Shown here piece after piece: positions 1 to 10,552 of a stretch of 64,000 bases of DNA. The notes under the pieces were generated by a model. It saw only the letters and a list, made by a program, of their open reading frames with translations. It had not been told where the DNA came from and did no database searches. Within the stretch, counting starts at the first letter, position 1. The number at the start of each line of letters is the position of its first letter. The translations under genes were made by a program, and so were the position numbers. Source of the DNA: Impatiens glandulifera (Eukaryota; Streptophyta; Magnoliopsida; Ericales; Balsaminaceae); contig NC_061869.1 in the NCBI RefSeq assembly GCF_907164915.1, forward strand, positions 11,678,221-11,742,220, read 5' to 3'.

Positions 1-880
1 AATGTATTTCTTAACTTTTGTATAATTTTTATAACTTTAATATTTGATATTTGGATATTTTATTTATTATTGTCAAAATCTTCCTGCATTTATTATTGTC
101 AAAATCTCAATACAATTATTTTAATTTCAAAATAAATTTCAGAGTTTGAAAAACTAAAAAATAATTTATATAATTTGAATAAAGTTATGAGGATTTAGAT
201 TAAGAAATAAATTATCAAATATATTGTGTGTATTTAAAATATCTTTTAATATTCTTAAAAATTTGAATTAAAAAAAATTAAAATTAGTTTAAGAAAATTT
301 TATTTTATTTTTATATGAATTAATTAAAAAGGGGAATTTAAAAATCAAAACTTGTAAAGTTTGGGATAAAGAAAAATTAAAATGTATTTAAATATAAACA
401 TTGTTTGAATCATATTTTTTTAATTGACAGGGAGACTTGTTTGGTGTTTGGTTATTTGAAGATTAAAAAAACATATTGTTGAATAAAAAATTATATTTGT
501 TGTTTAATTTTTAATTTATTAAATTATTATAATGTTTTTAATTTATTTAAAATTTTAATTTTATACAAATAAAATTATAATTAATTAATATAATGGTAGA
601 TGGTTGAAAAGAAATATAATAATAATAAATTCAAATAAAATCTAAAATCAAGCTACCGCACTTAATTTGTATGTTAAGTTTTTTTTTATTATATCTCATA
701 AATAATGTCTTTCAAAATTTTATAAATATAAAAGATTGTTATGGTGAAAGTTACAAAACAATATTAGTACAATTATGTTTTATTATATATTTGGTGTTGA
801 TGTTAACTTAACAAATTGTTGATATATTTTAAAATTTAAATTAAATAAAAAATATGATTCACATTTTTTAAACTTAAATC
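1..880. repeat. AT-rich dispersed repeat 'X', copy 0
   Basis: Very AT-rich DNA without a credible gene. The order of short landmarks (a 'gatatttggatatttt' block, 'tttgggataaagaaaaa', 'acaatattagtacaat') is repeated at about 17970-18850 and 54650-55460, so this is one of three copies of the same segment. It is more diverged from the other two than they are from each other. It starts before the window, so the left end is unknown. Confidence 0.7.
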
Positions 881-1244
881 TAATAATATAAATTTAACAT
901 TTTAACTTACTAATTTATTAACAACGATACATGGATATCTCAACCTCCCGGGTATTGGAATTGAACATGTAAGGCCGCAAGTTCCATTCACCTAATTAAT
1001 TGTTTAGGTGTGTTTGTGTACTATTTGCAGGGATTAAATTTAATGGAAATATAAAGACAAAATATAATTTAGTTGTTATATTTAGAAATTTTAGTTTCTT
1101 AATAAATTTATTTTTTATATAAATAAAGAAATATAACAAAATGTCATACATAACTAACATAACTCATTTCTTTCAACACTCAACATTTGTCTTCTTATTT
1201 TTTATAATGTCATTTAATATCTATTTTTTTTCTAAACAAAACTA
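881..1244. other. intergenic, no gene seen
   Basis: AT-rich sequence with one less AT-rich patch at about 928-1005 (contains 'cctcccgggtattggaattg'). Read on the minus strand the patch has a weak resemblance to a polymerase III B box. I could find neither an A box nor flanking duplications, so no element is called. Confidence 0.5.
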
Positions 1245-1490
1245 AACTTTGTTGTTGGCAAACTTTGTTGTTGGCATCGCGTCTTCAGATGGCAACTCTG
1301 TTGTTACGCGAACTCTGCTGTCATCGAGTCTTCAGCTGATGACAACTCTGTTGTTGGCAAACTCTGCTGCCAGCGAGTCTTCAGCTAATGGCAACTCTGC
1401 TGTTGGCGAACTCTGCTGCCAGCGAGCGAGTCTTCAACCGATGACAACTCTACTGTTGGCGAACTCTGCTGCCAGCGAGTCTTTGATTTT
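1245..1490. repeat. GC-rich minisatellite, about five 49-53-bp units
   Basis: Five imperfect head-to-tail units, each opening with 'aactctg(t/c)tgttgg' and containing 'ctctgctgccagcgagtctt'. Unit lengths vary (50, 49, 53 bp), and one unit carries an extra 'cgag'. The array stands out from its AT-rich surroundings. An 84-codon reading frame runs through it on the plus strand (1249-1503) with repeating Leu-Leu-Ala-Asn-Ser-Ala-Ala-Ser-Glu blocks. I regard the frame as a by-product of the repeat, because there is no start context, intron or homologue. Confidence 0.8.
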
Positions 1491-1499
1491 ACATGCGCA

Positions 1500-1766
1500 T
1501 TAATACATTGCTGAACTTAGTTTTATTCACTTATCAAAACCATGTATGTTCATTTTAATTATCCTAAGTTCATTTTAATCAATTAAAATGTTTTTCATAA
1601 TTTAACTTAATTTAACGATTTCTCCCTCTAACTTAATTTAACAATTTCTTCATTTTTCCTAATTTAATAATTTCCTCTTTTTTTATTTGATTTAAGAAAT
1701 TTAGTTCAATTTGTTATTTATTTATATGTTAAATTTTATTATTGTTAAATTATATCGTTGTTTAGT
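1500..1766. other. AT-rich spacer, nothing seen
   Basis: Low-complexity AT-rich DNA with several 'aacttaatttaac' repeats. I see no gene and no element end. Confidence 0.5.
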
Positions 1767-2110
1767 TATGCATGAATTATAAAATTTTTAATAAGTCTAT
1801 TTTAACCCATAAATTATTAATAAATTATGAGAAAAAGATTGAGATTAAAAAAACAATTAAACAAGATAACTTACTATCTTACTTTTTATTTTTAAATAAA
1901 CTTTTAGAAAGTCGTCGTGATCTCCAATTTTAATTTTGGCTTTTTAATGAAAATACATGAAACCATCTAAATATGGACCTTAGGAAGTGCATACAAAATA
2001 AAATACAAATAATATCAATAAACCATCCATTGTTTTTTTTATAAGATATTAAATTTAAAAAATATAAAGATTAAATTCTGAATTCAATGTGATTATAATA
2101 TAGTATATGT

Positions 2111-2327
2111 TGTGGGGAATGCAAGAAAATGATGACCAATGAAGTATAAAAAACAGATAAAGAGAGATTTTTTATTGTCAAAGATGAAAATGAAAAGTTT
2201 ATAGCAAAAGAAATAAATTATGACTATAAAATACATAAAACAAGAAAACGCAAATACTAACTTATTTAAGCATAACTGTAAAATAAATGTGATATTAATT
2301 CATATACTAAAGGCAAATATCGTTACA
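2111..2327 (-). repeat. 3' LTR of the copia element
   Basis: Begins TGTGGGGAATGC and ends ATCGTTACA on the plus strand. It matches 6356-6573 along its whole length with scattered substitutions. On the minus strand it is the downstream LTR. The sequence just inside it (2328-2340) gives a weak purine-rich stretch, AAGTTGGAGA, at the expected polypurine-tract position. Confidence 0.9.
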
Positions 2328-2339
2328 AATCTCCAACTT

Positions 2340-3165
2340 GACTTAGTATCACCCAACAAGAAGAGCCTGATCAAACTACTTCCAACTGTCAACAACTTAG
2401 CAGGTCCAAACAATGGGTGAATTTGTTAAGTGAGATCGGCTTCGTGAACATGTCAGAAGGATTATGATGTGTGCTGATCTTTTTCAACTAGATTCTCCTC
2501 AAAATACGAAGAAAATGATATCGAACATCAATATGTTTGGTTCTATAATGATGCACTTGATCTTTGGCCAAACAGATAGCACTTAAGCTATCAAAAAAAA
2601 ACAATTTCCTGATCATGATGGATACCAAGGTCACTAATTAATCCTCGGTAGTGGACAACGTCATAATCGACTGTAATGTTGCCTTCCAACTAACCATAGA
2701 GTCACCAAGGGTGTAAACATAACCAACCAATGATCTTTTCTACCATCGATATCTACAACATAATCTGAGTCCGAATAACCAGTTACAAGACAATGGTTAT
2801 TACTCCCATAAATGAGACCAACATCGGATGTGCCTCTCAGATAGCGAAATTATTGCTTTACCGCTTGTAAGTGCTCCTTACTAGGTCGAGACATAAACAT
2901 GTTAACAACAATAACTAAATACGCAATATTAGGTCTAGTGCATAGCATGGCATATATTAAACTACACACTGTACTAGCATACTGTACATGAGACATGTAT
3001 AAATTCTCAGCTTCAGACTAGGGTGCGAATGCAGATAAATAATCGGTAACAGCTGTAAGAGTATTGAGAGCCTTTGTTGTACTCATCCCAAAACGAGACA
3101 AAATTTTCAAAATATAACTCTTCTGTGAAAGAAAAGCTTCTTTAGAAATCGATCTCTTACTATTT
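2340..3165 (-). pseudogene. copia RT tail and RNase H (heavily degraded)
   Basis: Only short pieces are readable on the minus strand, in changing frames: a segment like KSYILKILSRFGMSTTKAL, then YAMLCTRPNIAY and SDSDYVVDIDGRK (RNase H). Many stops interrupt them. The region lies exactly between RT and the 3' LTR, as expected for copia RNase H. Confidence 0.7.
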
Positions 3166-3822
3166 CTATGCCCAGAATTTTCGTGCTCCACCTAGATCTT
3201 TCATATAAAACTCGGAACTGAGAAGGTCTTTCAGCTTTTGAATCTCCGAAATTTTCTTGGCTGCGATTAACATGTGGTGTACATACATGAGTAAATAAAT
3301 CAAAGAACCATCACCAATTTTGTTGTGATAGACACAAAAATCATATGCACTCCTATTGTAACCATGTTCAATCATGAAATTGTCGAACCGTTTATACCAC
3401 TGTCGAGGAGATTGTTTAAGTCCATACAAAGACTTCTTCAGACTACAAACATGTGTTTCCTTACTAGGAACAAGAAACCCTTCAGACTGTTTCACTAGTA
3501 TATCCTCCTCAATCTCACCATGTAAGAAAGTCGTCTTCATGTCTAATTTCTCGAGTTCCAGATCCGTATGTGCTACTATAGCTAGTAGTACCCTGATAGA
3601 ACTATGTCGGCCTACAGGTGAGAATATCTCATTGTAGTCTACGCCTTCCTTTTGACCAAATCCCTTTGCAACTAATCGTGCTTTATATCTGGTCCCTTCA
3701 GCACTAGAGGTTCCATCTTTCCTTTTGAAAATCCATTTGCACCCAATGACTATTCTCCCCTTAGGTAAAGAAACCAGCTCCCATGTATTATTCTTGTGAA
3801 ATGATTCCATTTCCTCACACAT
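3166..3822 (-). pseudogene. copia reverse transcriptase, catalytic motif lost
   Basis: This open stretch of 218 codons covers the fingers and palm of copia [23 protein letters not shown], then [28 protein letters not shown]. The usual YVDDM box reads YVHHM (bases about 3276-3290), so both catalytic aspartates are histidines and polymerase activity is excluded. The FLHG region reads TTFLHG where NAFLHG is usual. The frame ends at 3166; fragments continue to the left with stops. Confidence 0.9.
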
Positions 3823-3966
3823 GGCAGCAATTCATTGCGCAGAATTACCACCATTAACAGCTTCACTGTAAGAAGATGGCTCATTATGTATGACATCTTC
3901 AGCTACCTAAAGTGCATAACTTACCATTTCTTTAGTATCATTCATAGAGGGACTGATTGTCCTACT

Positions 3967-4806
3967 TCAAGGACTAGTTGAGATCTTTCTTTCCTCGATT
4001 GAATGAATTAACCTGTCAGGAGCTTTAATTTGCCTTCTAGGTCGTGTTCCAATATTAGATTGACTTTCAGGTACTCCAAATTGATAAACTTCCTCAAATG
4101 GTTTATCAGTTTCGTGTGTAATGTCAGTTGTCCCTTGAACTTGAGCCACCTCAAGCTCCATCTGTTTCTTAGTACTATCATTTTCTCCAAAAAGTGATGG
4201 CTTGATAGAGGAGTTAAGTATAAACATCTCATTAAATGTGACATCCCTACTGAGGATTACTCTACCTTCAGAAGATGACGAGATTATATATTTCTTAACT
4301 CCATCTCCATAGTCCATGAAAATACCCTATTTTTCCCTTGGTTCCAACTTCCCTTCATTAACATGATAATAAGATGTGCACCCAAAGACCTTCAAATGAG
4401 AATAATAAACGACGTTACCAGACCATACCTCATAAGAGATTCTACAATCAATCCCAGTATGCGGTGCACGATTTATCATATAGCAAGCCGTTAAGACAGC
4501 CTCGCTCCAGTACTTTCTAGCCAATCTAGCATTAGAGAGCATGCTTCTAAGTCTCTCTAGCAGTGTTTAATTCACCATTTTTGCTACACCATTCTGTTGT
4601 GGTGTATCTCAGACAATGTGATGTCTTGCAATCCCCATAACCCTGCAGAACTCATTAAACTCAGATTAATAGAATTCAAGTCCATTATTTATTCGCAACC
4701 TCTTAACCTTCTTTCCAGTTTGATTCTCCACCAGTGCCTTCCAATGTTTGAAGGTCTTAAATACCTCACTCTTATGTCTCAAAAGATACAACCAGGTCAT
4801 CCTTGA
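3967..4806 (-). pseudogene. copia integrase core and C-terminal part (broken)
   Basis: The integrase reading continues from the previous entry with in-frame stops. The pieces 4542-4327 (starts MLSNARLARKYWSEAV, contains VFGCTSYYHV) and 4317-3967 (contains VILSRDVTFNE, then the RPRRQIKAPDR linker before RT) are typical copia integrase and linker segments. A TAG separates the two pieces at 4324-4326. Nothing suggests a function today. Confidence 0.85.
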
Positions 4807-6292
4807 TTAATCATCTATGAATGTTACAAAATAGTTATAACATCCTATACCTTCAACTTGAGAAGGACCCCAATAATCAGAGTGGATATAATTTAGTGTT
4901 TCCTTAGTTTTGTGAACTCCCTTATTGATCTTACTGCAATGCTTTTTCCCAAAAATGCGGTGTTCATACAACTCAAGGTTGGTAACCTTGTGGCCAGATA
5001 GAAGATCCCGTTTAGACAGAATTTGCATCCCCCTCTCCCCCATATGTCCAAGTCGCATATGCCACAATTTGGTTACATCAGGGTGCCAATTCAAAATTTT
5101 GGATGCAACCGCAGCGGAACTTGTCACTGTCTTACCTTGTAGTATATACAAGGTATTTTGTTTGATACCTTTAAGTATTACTTTTAAACCTTTACTGATA
5201 CACAATGTTCCTTCTCCACCGTTAAACTTGAAACCTTTAGCATATAAAATTCCTAAATATATTAAGTTCTTTAGTTGAGGAACATGTCGAACGCCAGTCA
5301 GGGTTCGTATCTTAACATCATCAGTCAGAATCTTGATAGTCCTAATACCCACAGTTCTACATATTGTATCATTTCCCATGACAACGTTTCCACCATCATA
5401 ATTTTCATAGGTATCGAACCATTCTTTGTTCGGACTCATATGATATGAACACCCTGAATCCAACACCCACGTATCAATAGGGTGTAGAGAAGTGTTAGCT
5501 ACAAGGGCAATGTCCTCCTCCGAGTCAGTGTCTCTATATTTATGTGCTATAGCAGCCGTAGAATATTTATCCATTTTCTTAGGACAATTATTCTTCAAAT
5601 GACCAAGTTCTTTACAGTAATTATAGATGTCTTTAACACTAGGGCCCTTAGCTTTGTATTTTTGATCCTTCTTCTTTCTAGAACCTTTGTAGTTGACTGT
5701 GCTGGCAATCAACCTAGATGTTTGACTGTCTACAATTTCACCTCTCGCCTTATGGCGTAGTTCTCTAGTATGAAGTGCTGACCAAACTTCCTCTAGAGTT
5801 ATGGAGTCTTTAACCACAACGAACGATTGAATAAAATTTTCAAACGAGTTGGGTAAAGATACCAACATAATTAATGCAGCATCTTCATATTTGATCTTAA
5901 CATCTATATTTCTCAATTCAAGTAATATAGTGTTTAACTTATCAAGATGTTCACGAAGAGACTTACCTTCAAGCATACGAAGACTGAATGTACAAAGCCT
6001 CTAACTTCGACCACAGAACGATTGCGGTATCTTCATATGATACCTCAGTAATCACTTCATCAGCCACACAGAGTAAAATCGTTGAGTGTGCCTTCTCTTC
6101 CAAGACATCAAGCTCAACAGTGATTTTATCAGAGGTAGACTCCTTTGCAGGACCTGCAACTATCTTCGTCTTTTTCTTCGACAATGGTGCCCAGACGCCT
6201 TGTTGTTTAAGCAATGCTCGAATTTTGATCTACCATAGACCAAAATTGTTTCGCCCTGTAAATTTTTCGATTTTCAGATTCATTGAAGACAT
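4807..6292 (-). pseudogene. copia gag, protease and integrase N-part (broken)
   Basis: The gag start is at 6290-6292 (MSSMNLKIEKF...), 45 bases inside the primer site. A TAG at 6230-6232 breaks it after 20 codons. The frame resumes to a second stop near 5970, and the next frame (5976-4807, 389 codons) is shifted by one base. That frame holds the rest of gag and a zinc knuckle whose first cysteine is tyrosine (YNYCKELGHLKNNC). It continues with the protease motif WVLDSGCSYHM, the gag-pre-integrase motif LWHMRLGH and the integrase start (YIHSDYWGP), and ends in a stop right after FIDD. Gag normally packages RNA; protease and integrase mature the particle and insert the copy. With these breaks the element is non-autonomous. 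Confidence 0.88.
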
Positions 6293-6336
6293 TTTCTCGC
6301 CAGAAAATAAATAATGATAAACTGATCGGATTTAAC

Positions 6337-6350
6337 CCGCTCAAATACCA
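6337..6350 (-). promoter_or_regulatory. primer-binding site of the copia element
   Basis: On the minus strand, five bases inside the 5' LTR, the sequence reads TGGTATTTGAGCGG. It resembles the usual initiator-methionine tRNA site TGGTATCAGAGC with changes in the middle, which fits a plant copia element. Confidence 0.75.
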
Positions 6351-6355
6351 ATTTT

Positions 6356-6573
6356 TGTGTGTAATGCAAGAAAATGATAAACAATGAAGTATAGAAAAAC
6401 AGATGAAGAGATATTTCTTATTGTCAAAGATGAAGATAAAAAAATTTACAGCAAAAGAAATAAACCACGACTATAAAAATGCAGAAAACAAGAAAACGTA
6501 AATATTAACTTAATTAAATATAACTGTAGAATAAATGTGATATTAATTCCTATACTAAAGGTCGATCGTTACA
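6356..6573 (-). repeat. 5' LTR of the copia element
   Basis: Begins TGTGTGTAATGC and ends CGATCGTTACA on the plus strand. It is the upstream LTR in the transcribed (minus) direction and would have carried the promoter. No clear TATA box can be singled out in such AT-rich sequence. Confidence 0.9.
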
Positions 6574-7670
6574 AATATAAAATATAAATATTAAACTTAC
6601 TCCAATGACTCGAATATCATAAAAGAGAAAAGTAACCAAAATAATAGATTTGATTAAAAATTTAATTTAAAATTTGTTCATTTAACTTAAATTTTAAATG
6701 GATGACTTTTTATTTTTTAGAGTCGCCATATCAAAATATCATATAAGTATTTAAATTATTACAAAATAAAAACTAACATATCAATAAAAAATAAACTCTT
6801 ATTCCCAATATTTGAAAAATATTCTCTTCATTCTTTGGGATCAATAAAATATTCAAATAAAAAATATCAATTAACACTAAATTACAATTCAACAATTAAT
6901 AAATTAGCTAAATTAAATTTTATTAAAATTAATAAAAAAAAAATATACACAATCAATCCAAATAATTATTCACAACTAAATAAAATAAATTTTCTAACCG
7001 TTACACTAAAAATATTTACATTACATCCTTAAAAATAATCTCATTTGAAACTTAAAATTACTTAACCTTGCAATCTTTACTTAAAAATGATGGGTTACAA
7101 TATGTTGTCAATCTTCCTTCTCAATTTTAGTTGGAAAATTTTATAAAATGTGTATTTAAGAAACTTCTCCAATTTCTCCACCTATTTTTGTATTTGTTGT
7201 AAGATATCCTTGTGATATTTATCTATATAATCATTGGAAATTTTTTTTCTTAAAAAAAAAGTGTTTTGAAGATAAAATATCATACATATTGAAGAGGAGT
7301 CACAATCAAACATATCAATCCTCATAAATATTAGTCACTCAATTAGCTTTTACCACATTTAAAATATTTTTAAGACCAAAGCTTTTTGTTTTCTTGATGA
7401 AGAAGGCTACAAATGCAGTATATTAATTACTAATGAATAATGGACAATTACTCCATTAAAATATAAAATAGAAAGACATTAAATAGGAAATCTACCTCTC
7501 ATTTTTCTTTTTGATGATTACTTAAGATATAAAATATAGGGATGTACAAAATTAAAGATATTAAAAAACTAAAGAGTCCTAAAGTAACAAATATCCCACA
7601 CTCTTTTTTTTTGTTCGATTGATCAATATGTGAGGTGCTCAAGGTTAACTGGAGTTATGCCATTAAAATA
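6574..7670. other. segment A, no gene seen
   Basis: AT-rich DNA that matches 50027-51260 in the sister segment. No reading frame is conserved between the copies, so it is probably non-coding. The short frame at 6835-7032 is not kept in the other copy. Confidence 0.6.
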
Positions 7671-7879
7671 ATTTGGGATAAAAAAAAAAATTTAAAGACG
7701 ACGTAGCATAAATATAATAAAATCCATAAAAAGACAAAGGAGTTACATGAGTGCAAAGGAAATCAGTAAAAACAAACTGAATGAGGTACAAAAAAAAAAT
7801 AAAAAAAATAAAAGATGACAAATAAGAATTGAGAATTATAGTGCAATGAAATCAGTGGTTAGGGTGACTTTCTCGTAAG

Positions 7880-8275
7880 TGATGTTTCAATTTTTACAGA
7901 TTAACCAATTATTCTCGTCTATGGGAATACGTCTCCATGTTCGGATGAGGGAGTTGCCGTCGGTGATAATATTGTTCCAGACTGTATCCGCATTGTTGCG
8001 GACACCTGAGAAGGCTCGAGTGTTCCTCTCCATCCAAATGTGATAAACAATGTTGGCGAAAAACACTTGAAGGTATTTGAGCTGAAGTCGTTTCCATTGG
8101 TCTTTATGATGGCGAGGTCCTTGATGTCGGTCCATTCGTTTGGGAAGCTGAGGAGGCTCATTGATGCGGAGAATCTGTGCCAAAGAAAGGAGGCAAAAGG
8201 GCAGTTCCCAAGGAGGTGTTCAATGAACTCTTAATTTCCCAAGCAAAGAAGGTAATTAGGATCCGGGATGATCAT
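7880..8275 (-). pseudogene. LINE 3' fragment, zf-RVT region
   Basis: On the minus strand, in two frames, it reads IPDPNYLLC, then FIEHLLGNCPFASFLWHRF, then VYHIWMERNTRAFSGV and TWRRIPIDENNWLICKN. This is the zinc-binding tail (zf-RVT) found at the C-terminus of plant L1-type LINE reverse transcriptases. The piece is absent at the matching place in segment B (about 51270). The expected poly(T) at its left end is not seen, so the mode of insertion is unclear. The same protein tail, more diverged, occurs at 12150-12560. Confidence 0.8.
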
Positions 8276-8435
8276 GTACTGGGATCCGGGATCCGGGATG
8301 TCATGTACTGGGATCAATGTGTTAAGTTGGGTTGAAATCGAGAAAATTAAAAAAGATTGGGTAATTAGGATCCGGGATGCTCATGTACTGGGATCAATGT
8401 GTTAAGTTGGGTTGAAATCGAGAAAATTAAAAAGG
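8250..8435. repeat. local tandem duplication at the edge of the LINE scrap
   Basis: The stretch 'ggtaattaggatccgggatg' to 'gaaatcgagaaaattaaaaa' occurs twice (about 8250-8357 and 8359-8438). The first copy contains a further inner duplication of 'gggatccgggat'. Segment B has the host part once (51274-51325). The duplicated stretch spans the LINE/host junction, so it arose after the insertion. Confidence 0.75.
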
Positions 8436-8439
8436 ATTG

Positions 8440-9670
8440 GAAGATGATCCAGATTGACGTTACATAGAATATTTGAGGGTAAATAACAAAAGAATTTCTG
8501 AAGGAAAAAACCATGAACAATGATAGAATAAAAGAATTGTTCTTTGCCTATTTTTAATCATTCTTAAAAGGGAGGAAACATGAGGATAGGCAGGGAAGTG
8601 TTGGTTAGTTTTTAGTTCTTCAATAATGGCCACGTTTTTACAAATAATAAGAGAATTACTAAATAAAGTAGAAAATTATAACATTTAAGCTTTTAGAAAT
8701 CATAAGCCAAATCATAAAATAAACGAGCACATTAAATTATAACTGAAATACTAAAATAAAAAGAAATATGGTACTTAAAATTTTACTTGTTATAGACTTG
8801 TAGTTAAAACTTGGTTTTGAATCCTTCCAAGCTAGGGCTAGAGCAAATAACGATAAAATAGTTAGTTACGTCGTTATGATTTTTTTTTGAAAAATAGATA
8901 CAAAATTTATTTCTCTTAAAATGTTTTCAAATATTTCCTTAAATTACACATTTTTTAGTCACCCATTCAACTTCGACAAATTAAAATACTTAAACCATTA
9001 AAATACTTAAACCTCAAAAACAATATTGAATTTGAAAAATAAATGTTCAAAACGTAACAAAAGTAATTAGAAAAAATAAATAAAACGATAAAATAAGAAA
9101 AGTGAAGCCTCAAATGAGTACTAAAATTTTGATACTATCAGCCTTAGATGACGTAAAAAAGAAGAAAAAAAAAGTTAGTTTCATAGACCTACAAATAAAT
9201 AAAAATATAATAAATAATCTCTCTTATGATGATAAACTTCAGCTATTAATTTTTTAAAAATAATTTTATACATTGGTACATAATTTGGGCTAAATTATGA
9301 ACAACACATCATGGGAACAACGATTGTCAATAATAAAATATAAAATTTATATTTTATTCGCATAACCATCTTTTAACTTAATACATTTGTTATGAGAGTT
9401 AAATATTTCTTAGGTATCAATTATTGTTACTTCAATTATTTTAATAGGTAAAACATGTTGATGCATTTATAATATTCCAAATAATTATACATTTTGAAAA
9501 GTGAAGAATTAATTTAAATTAAGTGTAATATTAAAAATTATGATTTTTTTGTTATAGAGTTTTGACAATTATTTATGTGATGATTGATTTAAGTTATTCT
9601 TATTAAAATAAATAAAACAATTCTTCGTTTTTTTTGTTTAATCAGTTATTTTAACTTGTATACATTTTAG
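8440..9670. other. segment A, no gene seen
   Basis: AT-rich, matches 51325-52700 in segment B. At 8587 it has 'taggcaggga', the empty counterpart of a LINE tail present in B. No gene is visible. Confidence 0.6.
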
Positions 9671-9823
9671 CTCATTGAAGGGAAAATTTGACGAAAAAAT
9701 GGGGCTATTTGACCTGATGGTCGCCGATAATTTTAATTTCTTTCGTGGTCTTTTTTTTGACGAAATTATCCTTTTCGTGAAACGCGAAGGGACTTAATGT
9801 TTTGCGAAGTGGATTAGGTTTAA

Positions 9824-9831
9824 TATAAATA
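9824..9831 (+). promoter_or_regulatory. TATA-like box in left TIR, facing inward
   Basis: TATAAATA, followed about 30 bases on by a CT-rich stretch (ttctttctctctcttctctt), the layout of a plant core promoter and 5' leader. The mirror box is kept in the right TIR at 15205-15212. Inference only; no transcript is known here. Confidence 0.5.
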
Positions 9832-10214
9832 CTCTAATTTTTTAATTTCCTTCATTTTCTTTCTCTCTCTTCTCTTGTTCTCTCTTTAACGGCGGCGGTT
9901 ACGGCGACGGAGGCGGCGGGGCAGCGGTCCACTTCATACAGATACAAATTTATGTTCTTATTTACATGATCTTGATTTCAAACCCTAATCTAAATCGATT
10001 TATGTTTTTATTTACACGATCTTCATTTCAAACCCTAACCCTAAACCTATTTTGCATGCAGGTGAAGGATTCTAAGGATTTGAAGGTCGAAGAAGAGGAG
10101 AAGAAGATCTTCATTTCAAACCTTAACCTAATTCGATTTATGTTCATGTTTCCATTATCCTATCTTCATTTCAAACCCTTCGATTTAACCTGTTCTTATT
10201 TGGTTCATATTGGT

Positions 10215-10312
10215 TCCGTTTCAGGGAAGATTCGCTAAGTATTTACCGTTTCGCTAAGTGCTGACCGTTTTGCTAAGTGCTTACCGTTTCGCTAAGTGCT
10301 TACCTTTTTGTA
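10215..10312 (+). repeat. 19-bp tandem repeats at inner edge of left TIR
   Basis: About four units of 'tttcgctaagtgcttaccg' with small changes, just inside the small exon-like piece. The right TIR has about seven units, so the arrays have changed length independently. Confidence 0.85.
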
Positions 10313-10552
10313 TAGGATGAAAAAATTTCAATCTTATTGGTATTTAAAATTCTTACGCTGTTTTCTTTTTTATTGTTTTGTTTTTTTTCTTTCCTTTCGT
10401 AACGTTTGAACACATCTTTTATTTTTATTTATTTTTAATAGAAGTAGATATTTAAAAAAAATACTATTAATTTGCTGGCCTTGTGTTGTCGTGTGAATAC
10501 CCTTCATGGCCTTTGTATCATTGATTATATAATTGAATACCCTTTTCTGAAA

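Larger units (their letters stand above)
2111..6573 (-). mobile_element. Ty1/copia LTR retrotransposon, degenerate, minus strand
   Basis: The element is bounded by two ~217-bp direct repeats (2111-2327 and 6356-6573) that read TG...CA on either strand. The primer-binding site sits inside the right LTR, so transcription ran right to left. The order gag, protease, integrase, RT, RNase H on the minus strand is the Ty1/copia order. The two LTRs differ at many positions by eye, indicating an old insertion. The sister segment at about 50027 lacks the element and has 'aatat' at the junction. The right flank here starts with aatat and the left flank ends in tatat, compatible with a 5-bp target duplication that has since mutated. 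Confidence 0.93.
9680..10315 (+). repeat. left terminal inverted repeat of the MULE
   Basis: Matches the reverse complement of 14728-15364 with scattered differences. From outside inward it holds 'atttgacctgatggtcgccg', a TATA-like TATAAATA, a pyrimidine-rich stretch and a GC-rich ggcggcgg patch. These are followed by telobox-like 'aaaccctaaccctaaacc' and a small exon-like piece encoding VKDSKDLKVEEEEKK preceded by 'ttttgcatgcag'. A 19-bp tandem repeat ends it. Confidence 0.88.

Noticed and set aside
928..1005. tRNA/SINE-like patch with a B-box-like motif on the minus strand
   Set aside because: No A box at the right distance, no tail and no flanking duplication.
4925..5760. Plus-strand frames opposite the copia gag-pol
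   Set aside because: Shadows of the minus-strand polyprotein, with no motif of their own.
6835..7032. 65-codon frame in segment A
   Set aside because: Asn/Lys/Ile-rich, in extremely AT-rich DNA, and not conserved in segment B.
10020..10046. Telomere-like 'aaaccctaaccctaaacc'
   Set aside because: Only two to three units inside the MULE end. This fits a telobox-type promoter element, not an interstitial telomere tract.
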